Part shown: piece by piece, positions 46,070 to 57,599 of the stretch
Layout of the letters: every line of letters starts with the position of its first letter
Numbering within the stretch: position 1 is the stretch's first letter
NCBI GenBank assembly: GCA_003586115.2
Contig: QVOM02000072.1
Location: 648,361 to 712,360, forward strand
Direction of reading: 5' to 3'
Source of the DNA: Salvator merianae
Taxonomy: Eukaryota; Chordata; Lepidosauria; Squamata; Teiidae
Length of the DNA stretch: 64,000 nucleotides
The notes under the pieces: model-generated
Told to the model about the DNA's origin: nothing
Seen by the model: only the letters and a program-made list of their open reading frames with translations
Database searches by the model: none
Program-made: the position numbers and the translations under genes

Positions 46070-46315
46070 CTTCACGGAGAACGTCAGCGCCATGAGCCCC
46101 AGGCAGCAGAAGTTGCAGTACATCGTGGTGAAGATGGACCACACGAGGTGGTCGCGGGGTGGCGGATCCGCGTGCATCTGGACCACGGTGGAGCTGCTGG
46201 CCGTCATCCCTGCCGCGTTCACCACGGGCAGGTCGTGCTCCTCCTTCAGGTGCTCGTAGTGCATCAACGACCCATTGCCGTGGGCAGTGAAGGGGAACGG
46301 AGTAGTATTCGCCAT
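46070..46315 (-). CDS. IFITM/CD225 family gene 3, exon 1 (IFITM3-like)
   Basis: This exon encodes residues 1-82 of a 138-residue IFITM. Proteins of this family sit in plasma or endosomal membranes and stiffen them against virus fusion. Residue Tyr20 begins YEHL, a Yxx-hydrophobic AP-2 sorting signal at the same position as YEML in human IFITM3, followed by the conserved [19 protein letters not shown] leads into the CD225 domain: [20 protein letters not shown] (amphipathic helix, then paired cysteines 70-71, with an extra Cys67) and the intramembrane segment ending FSVK. The donor is AAG|GTGAGC. The start Met lies about 75 bases downstream of the expected transcription start set by the TATA box. 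[10 protein letters not shown] also resembles IFITM5, so orthology to IFITM3 rather than IFITM5 or an ancestral gene needs a tree; endosomal targeting is inference from the motif. Confidence 0.94.
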
Positions 46316-46415
46316 CTGGGTTCTCGACGGACGAGAGTTCTCCGGCTCAGGAAAAACACCCTACCGGCACGGAGGCGAAGTGGTCGATGGTCGTCCGTCT
46401 CCGTCGGCTGGCGGG

Positions 46416-46423
46416 CTTTTATA
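46416..46423 (-). promoter_or_regulatory. TATA box of IFITM gene 3
   Basis: The minus strand reads GTCGTATAAAAGCCCG. It sits about 100 bases upstream of the start codon, so transcription would start near 46390. Confidence 0.75.
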
Positions 46424-46457
46424 CGACGGCGCTACGAGGGGCGGCGCGGTGCGGCGC

Positions 46458-46477
46458 GCTTTCGTTTCTTCTACTTC
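46458..46477 (-). promoter_or_regulatory. IRF-type element upstream of the TATA box of gene 3
   Basis: The minus strand reads GAAGTAGAAGAAACGAAAGC. It contains AAACGAAA, a fit to the IRF core AANNGAAA, but not the full GAAANNGAAA spacing of a classical ISRE. It lies 35 bases upstream of the TATA box, as in mammalian interferon-induced IFITM promoters. Confidence 0.5.
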
Positions 46478-47191
46478 TTACATCACTTTTTGGGCGCTCC
46501 TCGGTGGTGGTGGGAATCGAAACATAGCTTTCCCAGCGCCGCGGGAATTTTCGGAACTGGCCTTATTGGCCTTATGAATTGCTCCAACTTAAAATGAGTT
46601 GCCTTGATTTTCGCAACTTCCAACAATGTTGCTCCGCGGGGCACTTTTTCGCTGGCTTTGGTACGGTTTTATGTTTAGATGTTTAGATTTTATGAGCAAT
46701 ATAAGCCAAAGCTTATCCGCCCCCCCCGCCCCGAAGCCAGTTTGAGGAAGTATCTATAGCACAGTATATTCAGCATGGTATAATCATTAACTTTCAAAGA
46801 TCATTTACTGTGCACGTTACAAGCTCCCGCATTACAAATGGAGTTGAATCGAACGCCTTCCTTGTGGAAATTCCCCACCTCTAGGGAATCGGAAGTCTAT
46901 GTTCTCCCGGGAGAGTTATTCTGATTTCAATTAATCAGTTTAACATTATAGTACTTTTTTTTTAAAAAAAGAATACAGGGATAGCTGCCCCCTCAAAAAA
47001 AAGCTACAAAAAAATCACTTTTCTACTCAAGGCTGTGGTCATACTTGCTAAATAAGAAGACTTGAGGCCATTTCTGGCCTGGAGAGAACATACTTGAAAA
47101 GAGCATTCCGATTTAGATAGCTACTATCCCCTCCCATCCAGTACTTTCCTTCTTTGAGATTATCCCAGCACTGAAACCATTCCTTCCTTTA

Positions 47192-48265
47192 GGCTGCGTT
47201 CCGACACGGCATTTAATCAGTTTACAGGCCGTCTTCAGTTCCCGCTGTCCCGACATGATCTTGCCGTTCCGTAATTTTTATGGATTAAATTGGCGAAATC
47301 CGGATTACTTTGTCTTCGGATTTAATGAACTCTCAAGCCGTTCCAGATCGCTAGCGCGCTTTACTTTGTGCTGTGGGCACGGGGAAAGCGATTATTTGAG
47401 AGGGACCGTACTGTTTTGGGGGGCGTGCAGAGGGAGGGATCCCCATTTTGTGCCGTCCAATGACAGACTTTGTGGGTGGGCAGGAAGCACATTAGTTTCC
47501 TCTGCCTCCATTATCCCCCCTTCCCTCGCTGCCAGGGGAAAAGAAATCGTCCTCCTTCTTCGCTAAGCTGCGGTCCTGCCAGGAAGAAATTAAAGACTTT
47601 CTCCACTTCTGTCTGCTCTTTAAAGGAAAAAATAAACTGCGCCTGTTTGGAGTTTTGCCGTGGTCAGCACACAGTTAAAAATAGTAGAGCCCCCCCCATG
47701 TTCCCTCCCCACTTTTTCCCTTTGTTATGCACCTCTCCCGCTACTTTTAAATTGCGCAGTTGCGCTAAAGTGAATCAGCAGGATAGCAGAACTCCGCATT
47801 TCAAAAGCTTAGTTAAAGTGAAACAGCAGGATAGCAGAACTGCGCATTTCAAAAGCTTAGTTTTTTAAAGTTCATAGTTTTAAAGTGAAGGTAGTTTTTA
47901 AGTTCTGCTTCGGTAGACAGAGGCTGCAGGGAGGAGCAAATGGCGAATGACTAGTAATGCTGCCAAGTTAATCCATGTTCTGAGGCAGCAGTGGGGACAT
48001 GCAGAGAGTGGAGCTTGACTTTCCCGCCTCTGTGACATCAAGGTTTGAATGTTGGGACTGCAGCCAATCGCTGACTGCATAGGGAGGAGAATTTGATGAG
48101 GGGTGGAGGCAGAAAGGGTACTGCCAAGCACGGGAAATATCAGTGTGGGAAGGAGCAAGTACGAATTGACTCCGTGTTAAATTGTAACTGTGGGAATGAC
48201 CAGAAGACGAATTCACTGCGTGTACTCTTCTATACGGATTACATTGACGATGTCCGACCGCGGCC
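47192..48265 (+). mobile_element. Harbinger-like non-autonomous element (copy C, short form, 1074 bp)
   Basis: It starts GGCTGCGTTCCGACACGGC and ends TGTCCGACCGCGGCC, with TTA on both sides (47189-47191 and 48266-48268). Compared with copy B it lacks about 150 bases near 47640-47700 and gains a 48-bp tandem duplication. It lies about 0.7 kb upstream of the gene 3 promoter. Confidence 0.85.
47767..47862 (+). repeat. 48-bp tandem duplication inside copy C
   Basis: Two adjacent units beginning AAAGTGAAWCAGCAGGATAG and ending CATTTCAAAAGCTTAGTT differ at two positions. Copies A and B have a single unit. Confidence 0.85.
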
Positions 48266-48531
48266 TTAGTCTGGTTGTTTTTTCAAGTGTGATCACTGGG
48301 TCAGTCACTATATTTGTGTTTGTTGCTTTCATCTGTATGTCATCATTACCTTAACTAATCAAAATTTCCATCCAACTGTTTGTTTACGTACTCAGATATA
48401 AGAGAACCAGTTCACTCACGTTGTGCCCTTCCAGAAGGTAAAATCTTAAAATACAAACCTCAAGCTAAAATATAATAATAAAGGATGCTAAAATAATTTG
48501 AAAGCCTGAGAAAATATACAAAGTTTGCCTG

Positions 48532-49993
48532 GGCTGCAGTCTGACACATCATTTAATCAGTTTACAGTCCGTCTTCAAGTCCCATTGGCCCAACTTGATT
48601 TTGCCTTTCTGTAGTTTTTTGGGACTAAATTGCCAAAATCAGGACTACTTTCCATTCAGATTATGTGAGTTCTCAGCCCATTTCAGATCGTTAGCCTGTT
48701 TTACATTGCAATGTGAGAATGTGCAAGTAGACAATTTTGGGAAGGAACTACGTTTTTGGGTGTACACAGAAGGAGGGCTCCTCATTTCCTTCCATCTAAT
48801 GACAGACTTTGTTGTGGGTATTGTATTCAGGAAGGTGAGAACATCACAGTTGTGGTGGGAAGAGAGAACAGCACTTGGCATATATTGCCTGTTTTCTGCC
48901 ATGCTGTCCTCTTTTGAGCCTTCAAACTGTTTGATTTTTTTTTACTGTTTGAATTTTTTAACAAAAGTGAAGATGCAGTGGACACTATCCTTCATTTACC
49001 TACGGCAACACTCTGTTCTATGCTTGGCTAGGCACCACAGTTCACTCTCAAATGCATACCTCCTCTTTTCTCTCCCATCCCTGCAAAAAGAACAATGTAC
49101 CTCCATTTTTCCTTTCTCTCCCATGCCTGCAAGGAGGACACAGTGTTCCCTCCATTTTCCTTTGGCAGTGCACAAGGGAAACAATGTTTCCTTTCATTAA
49201 ATGAGGACTTTTATATAAAATGGACACTGTGCTTCAGCAGCTCTGGGAAAACAGCACAGTACAGCCTATCAGTCTTCTTCAAGAATGCTGGGGGGTTGGA
49301 GGTGCAAGCTGTGCCTGTTTGGGGTGCAGTCCTCTTACTCCAACAATGACTCAGATCACCATCAGTTTTGCCATCTGCACCACACAACTGCATTGTGGGA
49401 CACACGCTGCTGTGGATGTCTCAGGGGAAGGTGAGATGAAGTCCATTTGCTGACCACTAATTTCACTGTCACAAGAATAGATCTGCCCACACATTCCCCC
49501 CTTTTTACTGTGCTCTCCCTGCTTGCACACTGCTTTGAAATTGCACAATTGTGCAAAAGTACAATTACAAAGTCCTTCAAGAAGCTTTATTGTGTGGTAG
49601 ATGTGGAACTGAAGCCATGCTGTTGTGGATACAGTCTGGAGGGGGAGAAGGAGCAAACGGTGAATGACCAGTAACACTGCCAAGGAAATCCACGTTCTAA
49701 TGCAACAGCAGGGAAATACGGAGGGCAGAGTTCGACTTTCCTGCCCCTGTGAAATCAATATTTGAACATTGGGATTGCATCCAATCACTAACTGAACAGT
49801 GAAGAGAATTTGTTGAGGGGTCTGAGAAAAAAAGGTATGGTTTCCCCATGCCAAGCATGGGAAAAATGAGGAGTCAGAACGAGCAAGTCTGAATTGAGTC
49901 CATGTTAAAATACAAATGTAGGAACAACCAGAATACATACTTGATCCTCATTCTCCCCCAGTATGGATAAACCTTACGATGTCTGACTTTAGG
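48532..49993 (+). mobile_element. Harbinger-like non-autonomous element (copy D, long form)
   Basis: It starts GGCTGCAGTCTGACACATC and keeps the family blocks TTTAATCAGTTTACAGTCCG and GATGTCTGACTTTAGG at the far end, where the last bases have diverged. An inner region at about 48840-49220 (CTCCATTTTCCTTTGGCAG, ACAATGTTTCCTTTCATTAA) is shared only with copy E. It is more diverged than A-C. A 201-codon frame at its left is not intact in copy E. Confidence 0.75.
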
Positions 49994-52430
49994 TTTGAGA
50001 TTATCCTTTAATTAGATTCCACCCTTATAATCTCTACTGCTTCTCTCATGAGCATCTTTGCCCAAATATTAAGTACTGTATGATGGCAACACACCCTGTC
50101 TGCTTCTTTTCTAACCTTACTATATTTTTGTACCTTACCAGCTGTCTTTACTTCAGTGTGCTGCTTTTGATGGATTTAAAGCAAATTGGACCAAACAGAG
50201 TGCCTATCCTATATTTAGCATAGTTTTCCATATAGGTTTTCTGTTAATATTCAATCGAACACTCTTTAAATAGATCAACAGTGGCAGCCAACACCACAGA
50301 CACACCAGAAGCTCCAAGTACCAATGCACTGTGGGTTTATAGAAAACCTTCTGTGTGCCAACAAATTTCCCCTCCATCCCACCTAGTATAATGCATATAC
50401 ACTGACATTTGATGTTCATGTGTCTCCTGTAGTGGAATCGGGGAATTACTGTATGCTTCAACATTGAATCCTGCTAATTTATTAGCAACTTCCATTTCTA
50501 TCTTTGTCATGAACTCCTCAGAAATCATTTGTAAGCAGAGACTTGCTTGCATTTGATATTGACACAATGGATCATTGCTTTTGGCAATCAGAACACACAT
50601 TCAGTCTATCCAGGCTGCTAGCCATTTACAGTTTTCTACATTGCTGTGGATTTTTGTGTAGCCTGTCTACTCCCGATTCACCTCCTGTTTGAACAACTCA
50701 GCTGGGTCTTAATCTGGGTTATCTGATTTATGGCTTGCTGTCTGACACATAACAGGATGATAGTTCATTTAGTGGTGACCGCCTCTACATATGCAGTTTT
50801 GACTTGTTCATTGTAACAAATTTCTCCCCACCACTCCATTTCCGTCTCTCCTTCAGCATCAGGAATAGTTGCTGAAAAAAAATAATTCCAGCCCTTTAGG
50901 GCAGCAGTCTTTACGTCTCTAAAGGAAGAGAACTGGAGTTTTTTTTCCCGTTCTTTCAGCAGCACCAATTGAAAGCCAAAAACAGATAAGGGAGGAAATA
51001 CTTTCAGTTTCCTCAAGATTGCAGAAAATAGCAATCTCCTTAACAAAATATGTTGCTTCGCTTTACCTCATACTTCTGGTAAGCAACACACTTAAACCTA
51101 CCACATGTTGCAAAAATCATACATTAAAGTAGTTTGAAAAGCAGCACAAGGGGAGGAAAGAGATAAAATGGAACTAACTGTCACTCAGCAAAAACAAGTC
51201 TATTCTATTAACCAAATGAAAGAACAGTTAACATTTTAATCGAAGAACGCACACTTTTGTGATACTGTATTTAAACACATTCCCACCTATATTTAATTAT
51301 TAAAAAGATAAATATTTGGACTTTATAGTGGCAACAACCATTCATAATGATAGGACAGAGTATTTTGCATTGACTTTTATGTTATATGCTGTAAGGACAA
51401 GAGTACACATAAAAAGACAGGATATGAACATTTTGCTTCAAGAGCAATAGAATTCATAACGGATGTGAGTCTGTATTGTGTTTGGACATTTGGAAGAAGA
51501 GCAAATTATGGCAGGCAGTAACAGAAAGTATTCAGAAGTGTCTGAGAACCATCAGAAAGCCAGACAGCACATTAAGAAAAAATGTGTATATTAAAGAGCA
51601 TGGTTTTGCTTTTTTCCAAAAAAAGCATTAATTAAGATAATACAAAATTTGCCATCTGTTAAATAAGTACAGCTCTTAATAATAAAGAATGTTTACAATT
51701 CCTCTCTTCTTAAATATTGGGATTTTACATTTTGTTTAATTTCTGACAATGGTTTCTTTCACATGCCTCAGCTTTCATGCAAATTAAGGCCAACTTGTAC
51801 TCAGTGAATCATTGCAATACAATGTACATTCTATTGAAGTGTTACAACCTGAAAGTAAATTTATTTTCAAAAAATGGGAAATTAGCAGGTATCTTCTTAA
51901 AAAGATTATTTAGCAACTAATCACAAAGAAAAGTTATAAAATCTGTCTGCTTTTATCATTTTTAATTTCTCACAAATAACAGAAGAACAGCACAAGTTAA
52001 CACAGAGGATATTGTGAAATAACCTTGTTCCTTTAGTTTTTGCTGCTGTTGTCAGCTGCAAATTTCAGAAACAGAGAAACACATTAGTGAGCAGTCAACT
52101 TTGTTTGGACTAATAGCAAATATATTGCATTGATGTCCAATTATTAACAAGTGATCTCTCATCTGAAAGACTTCAAAACATACTAGAAAGCTAGTGATGT
52201 TGCACTGGGAATTATTACCAACTGCTGTCATGTTGAGATATCACTGAAACTAAAGGGCACTGTGTTATTGCTTTGTGTCTGATGGAAATGTCATTTATTG
52301 AGAAGAACTTTAAGTTCTCAGGATAGAAACTAAATGAATATGCTTCATTTTCGTTTTCTAAAATGCTGGGGTTGAGAGGAGAGCAGCACAGATGTTCTAA
52401 TACCACCTCTCAATCCGAGATGCAGTTCTA
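49994..52430. other. No gene recognised; two unexplained minus-strand frames
   Basis: A minus-strand frame at 50337-50600 (YQMQASLCLQMISEEFMTKI, then EMEVANKLAGF) and one at 50765-51046 (KTAALKGWNYFFSATIPDAE) look less random than most, but match no family I know. Splice sites were not found around them. The remainder is AT-rich. Confidence 0.3.
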
Positions 52431-52432
52431 TA

Positions 52433-53134
52433 TTTTTTTTTAAAAAAACTAATTTTAATTACATGTAATTCTTACAGATTATACTTTAAAAAGTGTTCAG
52501 ATGTGTAACACCACTGCCACCGAAAGAACAGAACACAGTTTCTCAGGATGCTTCCTTGGGAAGATTTCAAATGAATGTGGAAGATTCCCAAGAAGGATTT
52601 ATGATTCTTCACCAATCTGAAGCAAGGAATTGATTGTCCCATCCTTATTCCCTCCCCGAGCTTCTAACACTGAACAAATTACTTCTCTGCCCATATTGGA
52701 AAACATGTCCTGGATAGATTGGTGGTGGAACAGACACAGGCACTATGCCTGGATTACAAACATTGCTGTAAATAGTCACATATCCAACTCCTTGCTGATA
52801 CATCGTTGGCATCAGGATCACTGGCTGAGGTTGCATAATCATTGCAGTTGGTAAGGATGTGTAGGGCATGACCAAATTAATCCTTCCTTCTTTGTCATCT
52901 TCCTTCCACTCAGGCTATACCATTCATCTTCTACTCTCCCCAGTTTCAGTGATTCGGGAATAGTTATATGAGTCCAGGCAATGCGATCATCCACTGAAAA
53001 GGCCTGCCCATCAAATATTTCAAGAGGAAAAGCATCCACTCCTGGCAGAACAGTGCACTGAGTAACTTTATTTCAGTGGAGATTTTTGTCTCCGTTATGG
53101 GCTGTAGGAGTTTCATTAGACAGCATAGCCAAAT
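52433..53134 (-). pseudogene. TOLLIP: TOLLIP processed pseudogene, 5'-truncated
   Basis: TOLLIP is a cytosolic adaptor with a C2 domain and a C-terminal ubiquitin-binding CUE domain, acting in endosomal sorting and Toll/IL-1 signalling. The minus strand gives, from 53134: [52 protein letters not shown] and [11 protein letters not shown] frameshift near 52880 follows, then [19 protein letters not shown] and VPVSVPPP. There is then an in-line deletion of about 15 codons with another shift, then [19 protein letters not shown] and [16 protein letters not shown]. The stop is at 52601-52599. The parts run without introns although they span several exons in vertebrate TOLLIP, so this is a retrocopy. 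An A-rich stretch near 52433-52447 may be the old tail. The 5' end is cut where a family-X element begins. Confidence 0.92.
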
Positions 53135-53505
53135 AGCACAAATTAGTGCTCCACAGTTTGACTGAGAGGTGATATCCAGCTCCCGGTCAAGTGCATTCAC
53201 TTTGAATGCACGGCCGTACTGTGTGCAGTGGCTGCACCTGCACAATCGTGCAATTGTGGCTGTACGTGCCTGTGTGCTGCCCAGTACCGCCGGTTGCCAT
53301 GGCAGCAGCTGGCTACTTCCCAGCTGCTGTCATGGTGAAGATTGAGCACAGGATACCAGCATCCTCACTGTGAATGCTGGTATCCTGCCAATCTTCATGG
53401 ATACGGCCACACAGTCCAGATGGTGTCTGTGCAGCATGGTCAATTCCACCTCAGAACAGGATGATTATTCTATTATAAAGTGGAAACTGCAAAAACGCCC
53501 TCAGA
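53135..53505. mobile_element. Inverted-repeat element family X, left part missing
   Basis: It begins inside the family at GCACAAATTAGTGCTCCACA, next to the TOLLIP pseudogene. It continues with CCATGGCAGCAGCTGGCTAC, AGGATACCAGCATCCTCACT and GAATGCTGGTATCCTG (a hairpin), and ends AAACTGCAAAAACGCCC. Confidence 0.65.
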
Positions 53506-53637
53506 GATCAGCTAACCCACCATTGGCCCATGGTTGAGCTGGCTAAAGCTGAGGGACATTGTTGAAACATTGGTAAGGACAATTACTTAACAAAATAAAA
53601 AGAAAACGTAAATGAAAACCGGTGACTTCTTAATAAT

Positions 53638-53947
53638 TGAAAGAAGAAGAAGAAGAAGAAGAAGAACTTGGTTTTTATACCCCACTTTTCTTGGCCGAAG
53701 CTGACTCAAAGCGGCTTACAAGGTTATTTTTCGCCCGAAGGCTTACATCTGTTTATCTTCCGCATCACACAATGTGATGCGCCCTATTTATCTACTTGCA
53801 ATTACTTGCTTTCGAACAGCTAGGCTGGCTGGAGCTAGAGGCCAGTAGACGGCGCTCATCCCCTCTACACGGCAGACAGGGGCCTTGAACTCCGATCCTC
53901 CTATTGAAAGATCAGTGCCTTAGCCTTCTGCACCACCGTGCCTCTAG
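53638..53947 (-). mobile_element. tRNA-derived SINE with L2-type 3' end
   Basis: On the minus strand it opens GAGGCACGGTGGTGCAGAAG with GCTAAGGCACTGATC, an A-box region. GGAGTTCAAGGCCCC follows as the B box, about 45 bases on. The 3' part TGTAAGCCGCTTTGAGTC and AAGTGGGGTATAAAAACC is of the L2-like tail type, ending in a (TTC)n tract. From 53950 to 55590 nothing else is recognised. Confidence 0.8.
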
Positions 53948-55591
53948 GAGGTATGTTTTCAATTTTGTTTTGCTGTAATCTTGGTTTTGCATTGTCAACT
54001 AAGTTTTGCAAATAGAATCACTGGCTAGACTGTTGTGTTTAGTCTTCTTTTTATGTAACTATTGCCACAGTACACCATCCTCCTATGCCATTAGCTATAG
54101 CTGCTTAGTATCTAAGTGCTTGAGAAGCAGAAAGCGCATGACACTGTACTGCTAAAGAGTCTTTGCTTCTAGACGTCTAATACATGTTTTCTAAAAGCAT
54201 TTAATAAAGTGAAGAATTTATTTGGATTTCTTTCTCTTTAATAATTAGCAAAATGAATGAGAGAGATCAGGGTTATTGTCCCTCTCACCTTCCTTTCATC
54301 CTTCCAACATCTTCATCTTTATGCAAGGCCTAGGTACTTTCTGTTAAAATTCCTCTGCCACCTTCTAGAACCCCTTCCATCTCTCCTCTCTTTCTCCTCT
54401 GTTTACATTTCACTGGCTTATCAACAAACTCACTGTTTTCAGGTGTCTAAAGATTTCTTCTCCCTTCTAGTTTCTTCTTTGCTGCACTCTGTACTTGAAA
54501 CCACCTCTACAAACAGGAGCGTGGTGTGATTTGGTACCTAACTCAACTTTCTTTTCACAACTCAGTTTCCACACAAAGCTCTTTAAAATCAAACTGAGAA
54601 CCCCTTCGTGGGGGATGAAGGGAATAAGGACAGTACTGACTGGAAGTAATTGGTGTTGTAATTTAATGCGGACTGGAGCACTTCCTGGTCTGCGACCATT
54701 GCTATATCGAAAGCTGTTCTGTGCAGGTCCTGTGGTATCCTCTCTACAATCTCTTTTTTTGGCTGTTGGATTACTGTCTCAATCTGTTTTTAGAACCATA
54801 GTTGCAAGACTGTGTGCTTGTGGCAATGGACAATTGGAGGTGGGTGCCACACTTTCACATGGGAAGAAAATAAGATGTTTCTAATTTTTGGTGGCCGATC
54901 CCAGCCACTGAGGGAAAGGTAAGACTTGCAGAGCTAAATGATTTTTGTGTGTGTGATCCTACAAAGCTTTTCCTGTGCTTACATTTCTGTTGGGAAGGGT
55001 AATCCTTTCTTTCATACAAAGATAATTCCTTGTGGGTGCTCCCTGTTAATGGTCTGTGTCCTCAAGCTTCTGCCTTGGAAAGCAGTGGTACAGGACTGGT
55101 GTTCTTGCCACTGCTTTCACCATTGGTAATGGCTCTTGGTTGGGTGCACTACTTTAAAAGTGTGAGCTCTCTTGCACCCCTTTTCTTCACTGGACTTAAT
55201 TGGACTTAATCTGTTCATGAGATAGTATATTGCTAGAGGCATAACATTATTCCATTCCATATCTTTTTTTTTCTTTTTACTCTTCTCTGAAGGTTCAGGA
55301 AAGTCTACAGTCTCTGAAATGTACACTACAAGCACAAGGGAATCCCAATGAATGGCATAGGCGCAAACCAAACCAAGTAAGGAGTGGTAACGTGGCACAG
55401 GAAAAATATCTGAGGTGAAATTTGGCAGTTTGGAAAACACAGAGAAGAGGAAGGAAAGAACTTGACCTAAAAATACTACCTAACCAGTAGCAGTTGGTTC
55501 TCAGCCTCGCTGACGTGAAGCAGACTTGGGGTGATGTTCTGTGAGAACTTCTTTGCTGGATGGAAGATCAGGGAAGGAGAGAGAGAGAGCT

Positions 55592-55767
55592 GCTTCTCGT
55601 GTCTTATTTTTATAGTCTCTAAATCTGGGGGCAGAGACCCTGGCCCTGCAGTCCAGCTTCTGGTGTCTTATTTTTATAGTCTCTAAATCTGGGGGCAGAG
55701 ACCCTGGCCCTACAGTCCAGCTTCTGGTGTCTTATTTTTATAGTCTCTAAATCTGGGGGCAGGGACC
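55592..55767 (+). repeat. Minisatellite, 64-bp period, about 2.7 copies
   Basis: Units start at GTCTTATTTTTATAGTCTCT (55601, 55665 and 55729) and continue AAATCTGGGGGCAGAGACCC. Copies are nearly identical. A second direct repeat, TTCCATACAGGTGAAT, lies just after it at 55774 and 55853. Confidence 0.9.
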
Positions 55768-57187
55768 GGAAATTCCATACAGGTGAATGACAATTTCAAG
55801 ACTGGAAGAGAGGTGAGAAAATAAAGAGAAGATATAACCCATGGGCTGGAAGTTCCATACAGGTGAATCATGAAGGAGGGCCTAGAGTAACAGTGGGAAA
55901 AGGAACAAAGGAGATACGTGACTCAGGATGTTCTGGCTTCAGGACAAAGAAGAGTTTGGTTACACATCCGAATTGATGGCTTGGCTCTACTCCAGACAAT
56001 GATCCAATCAGATTAGGAACAACAGGTTCAATCTAAACACATTAACCCTATCCATAATTCCAGATAAAGATCTCTCTGATATTTACTGTAAATAAAGATT
56101 GGATTGCCAAATAACTCTTATTCTCTAGTGCTTTGTTTTCCTCACAGAATTCATTCGCATTTGTACTTGCAGAGATAAATAGATTATTTCCTGCCTGGCC
56201 ACCCTTTGCAGATGCAGATTTGCTCAACTTGTTTTGCAATCTTTTTCTTCTTGACAGAATGGAGGCTTGTATTCTAAAAGTATACTTTTGGATCTTTGAT
56301 ATGGCCTGATACAGAAATCTAAGGTTTTCTGATCATAATTCTATACTTCAAGCCCAAATGCCAATAATATGCCAATTGCACAGTATTCATACAATTACCA
56401 GAGGTGTATGCCTCAGCAGAGCCCTGCCTTGGTTGGCACTTCACTTTCAAAGCAGGGGATTCTGGAAAGGACATGGCTACAGGAATTCCAGTCATTCAAG
56501 GGTCTTTAGGTTGCTGCAAAGTGAATAATGCCAGTCCACAGATGACTTTTTGAAAAGGGACACTCTGAGGGTGGAATTTCCTGCTCTCTGGCCAGGGTGC
56601 CTCTTCTGCATCTTGGATACAGGAAGTGGCCTGCCCTGATCCTTGGGTGACTGTAGAGTTACCTTTTAGCTGCACTTACATGCAGCCTTTGTCAGCTTTC
56701 CATAAACTAGGAGTTCTGTGACCCATCCTCTTCACTGCAGCTCACTTAAAATTCTAAAGAAAACTGGAATATATTATGTTATATGCATCCATCTTAAAGT
56801 TTCCATGTGGAAAAGAGGATAGAGTTGTTAGGAAGAGGAATTTTATCAGGTGTGTGTTGCAATGCACACCACACTGCTGAAGTGCTGCTTTCTGTGCGAT
56901 AGTTAAAGTAAATGTTAGAGTGCGCATTTCTTTGTGCGGAAGACTGATGAGTCGTTCCCGTGAAGTAGAAAAATAAACTCTGTGAGTAGCAGAGTTGACT
57001 ACAAAGCTCAGTCTTTATTGTTGCTTAGTTCCATAGTAAAAATAGCTAAGTAGGATAAAATACAGTTGCACTGCACATTATGGTAGCAGTATTAGAATAT
57101 CTTCAGTAAAGTAAAATCAGGAAACATGGTTACAAGAGTTTGAATCATTGTCACATAGTCACACATAATAATAATCAGCTCATAATG

Positions 57188-57214
57188 AACGAACGAATGA
57201 ATGAATGAATGATA
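57188..57214. repeat. (GAAT)n microsatellite
   Basis: GAACGAACGAATGAATGAATGAATGA. The stretch 55900-57600 contains no recognised gene. Confidence 0.85.
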
Positions 57215-57599
57215 GCATCCATCTATAAAGGACTCAAATAGCATCACATCATTGTTATTGTAATACATTGTTATTGAATAGATAAGCTCTCAAGCTAAGG
57301 TTCTCACGGATAGGAAATACTGAAGACAGAGTGTCAGTTTTGACGGTTTGAAGTCTCCTTCTTAGTACATAGATCTATAAAAGGCAAATTCTGTAAATGT
57401 GAGAAACATAGACATTTCAGACTCCCTTCTCTATCTTTACAGCTATTGTTCACAGAGTATGCAGAAAGGTGTTGCATAGAAAAATTGGATTCCAACAAAA
57501 CCTAAGCCTTATTGCAGGCAAAGCTCATGTTCTACTGCTGAGCTGCAGCCTTCTCTGGACATAAATTTTAAAAACTGTGACTAACTGTCTTCTCAGCCT

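Larger units (their letters stand above)
45640..46520. promoter_or_regulatory. CpG-rich promoter region of IFITM gene 3
   Basis: CpG-dense sequence spans from the first part of the intron through exon 1 and about 200 bases upstream. Frames on both strands inside it (for example 45921-46142 and 46148-46597) are shadows produced by the GC content. Confidence 0.6.

Noticed and set aside
46148..46597. 149-codon plus-strand frame over gene 3 exon 1
   Set aside because: It is the antisense shadow of the CD225 exon and its CpG-rich promoter.
48595..49200. 201-codon plus-strand frame
   Set aside because: It lies wholly inside Harbinger copy D. The corresponding region of copy E is interrupted, so there is no sign of protein constraint.
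53638..53947. A possible tRNA gene from the A and B boxes
   Set aside because: The boxes belong to a SINE with an L2-type tail; no cloverleaf can be completed.
55592..55767. A CRISPR-like array
   Set aside because: Units are directly adjacent with no spacers, and the genome is vertebrate.
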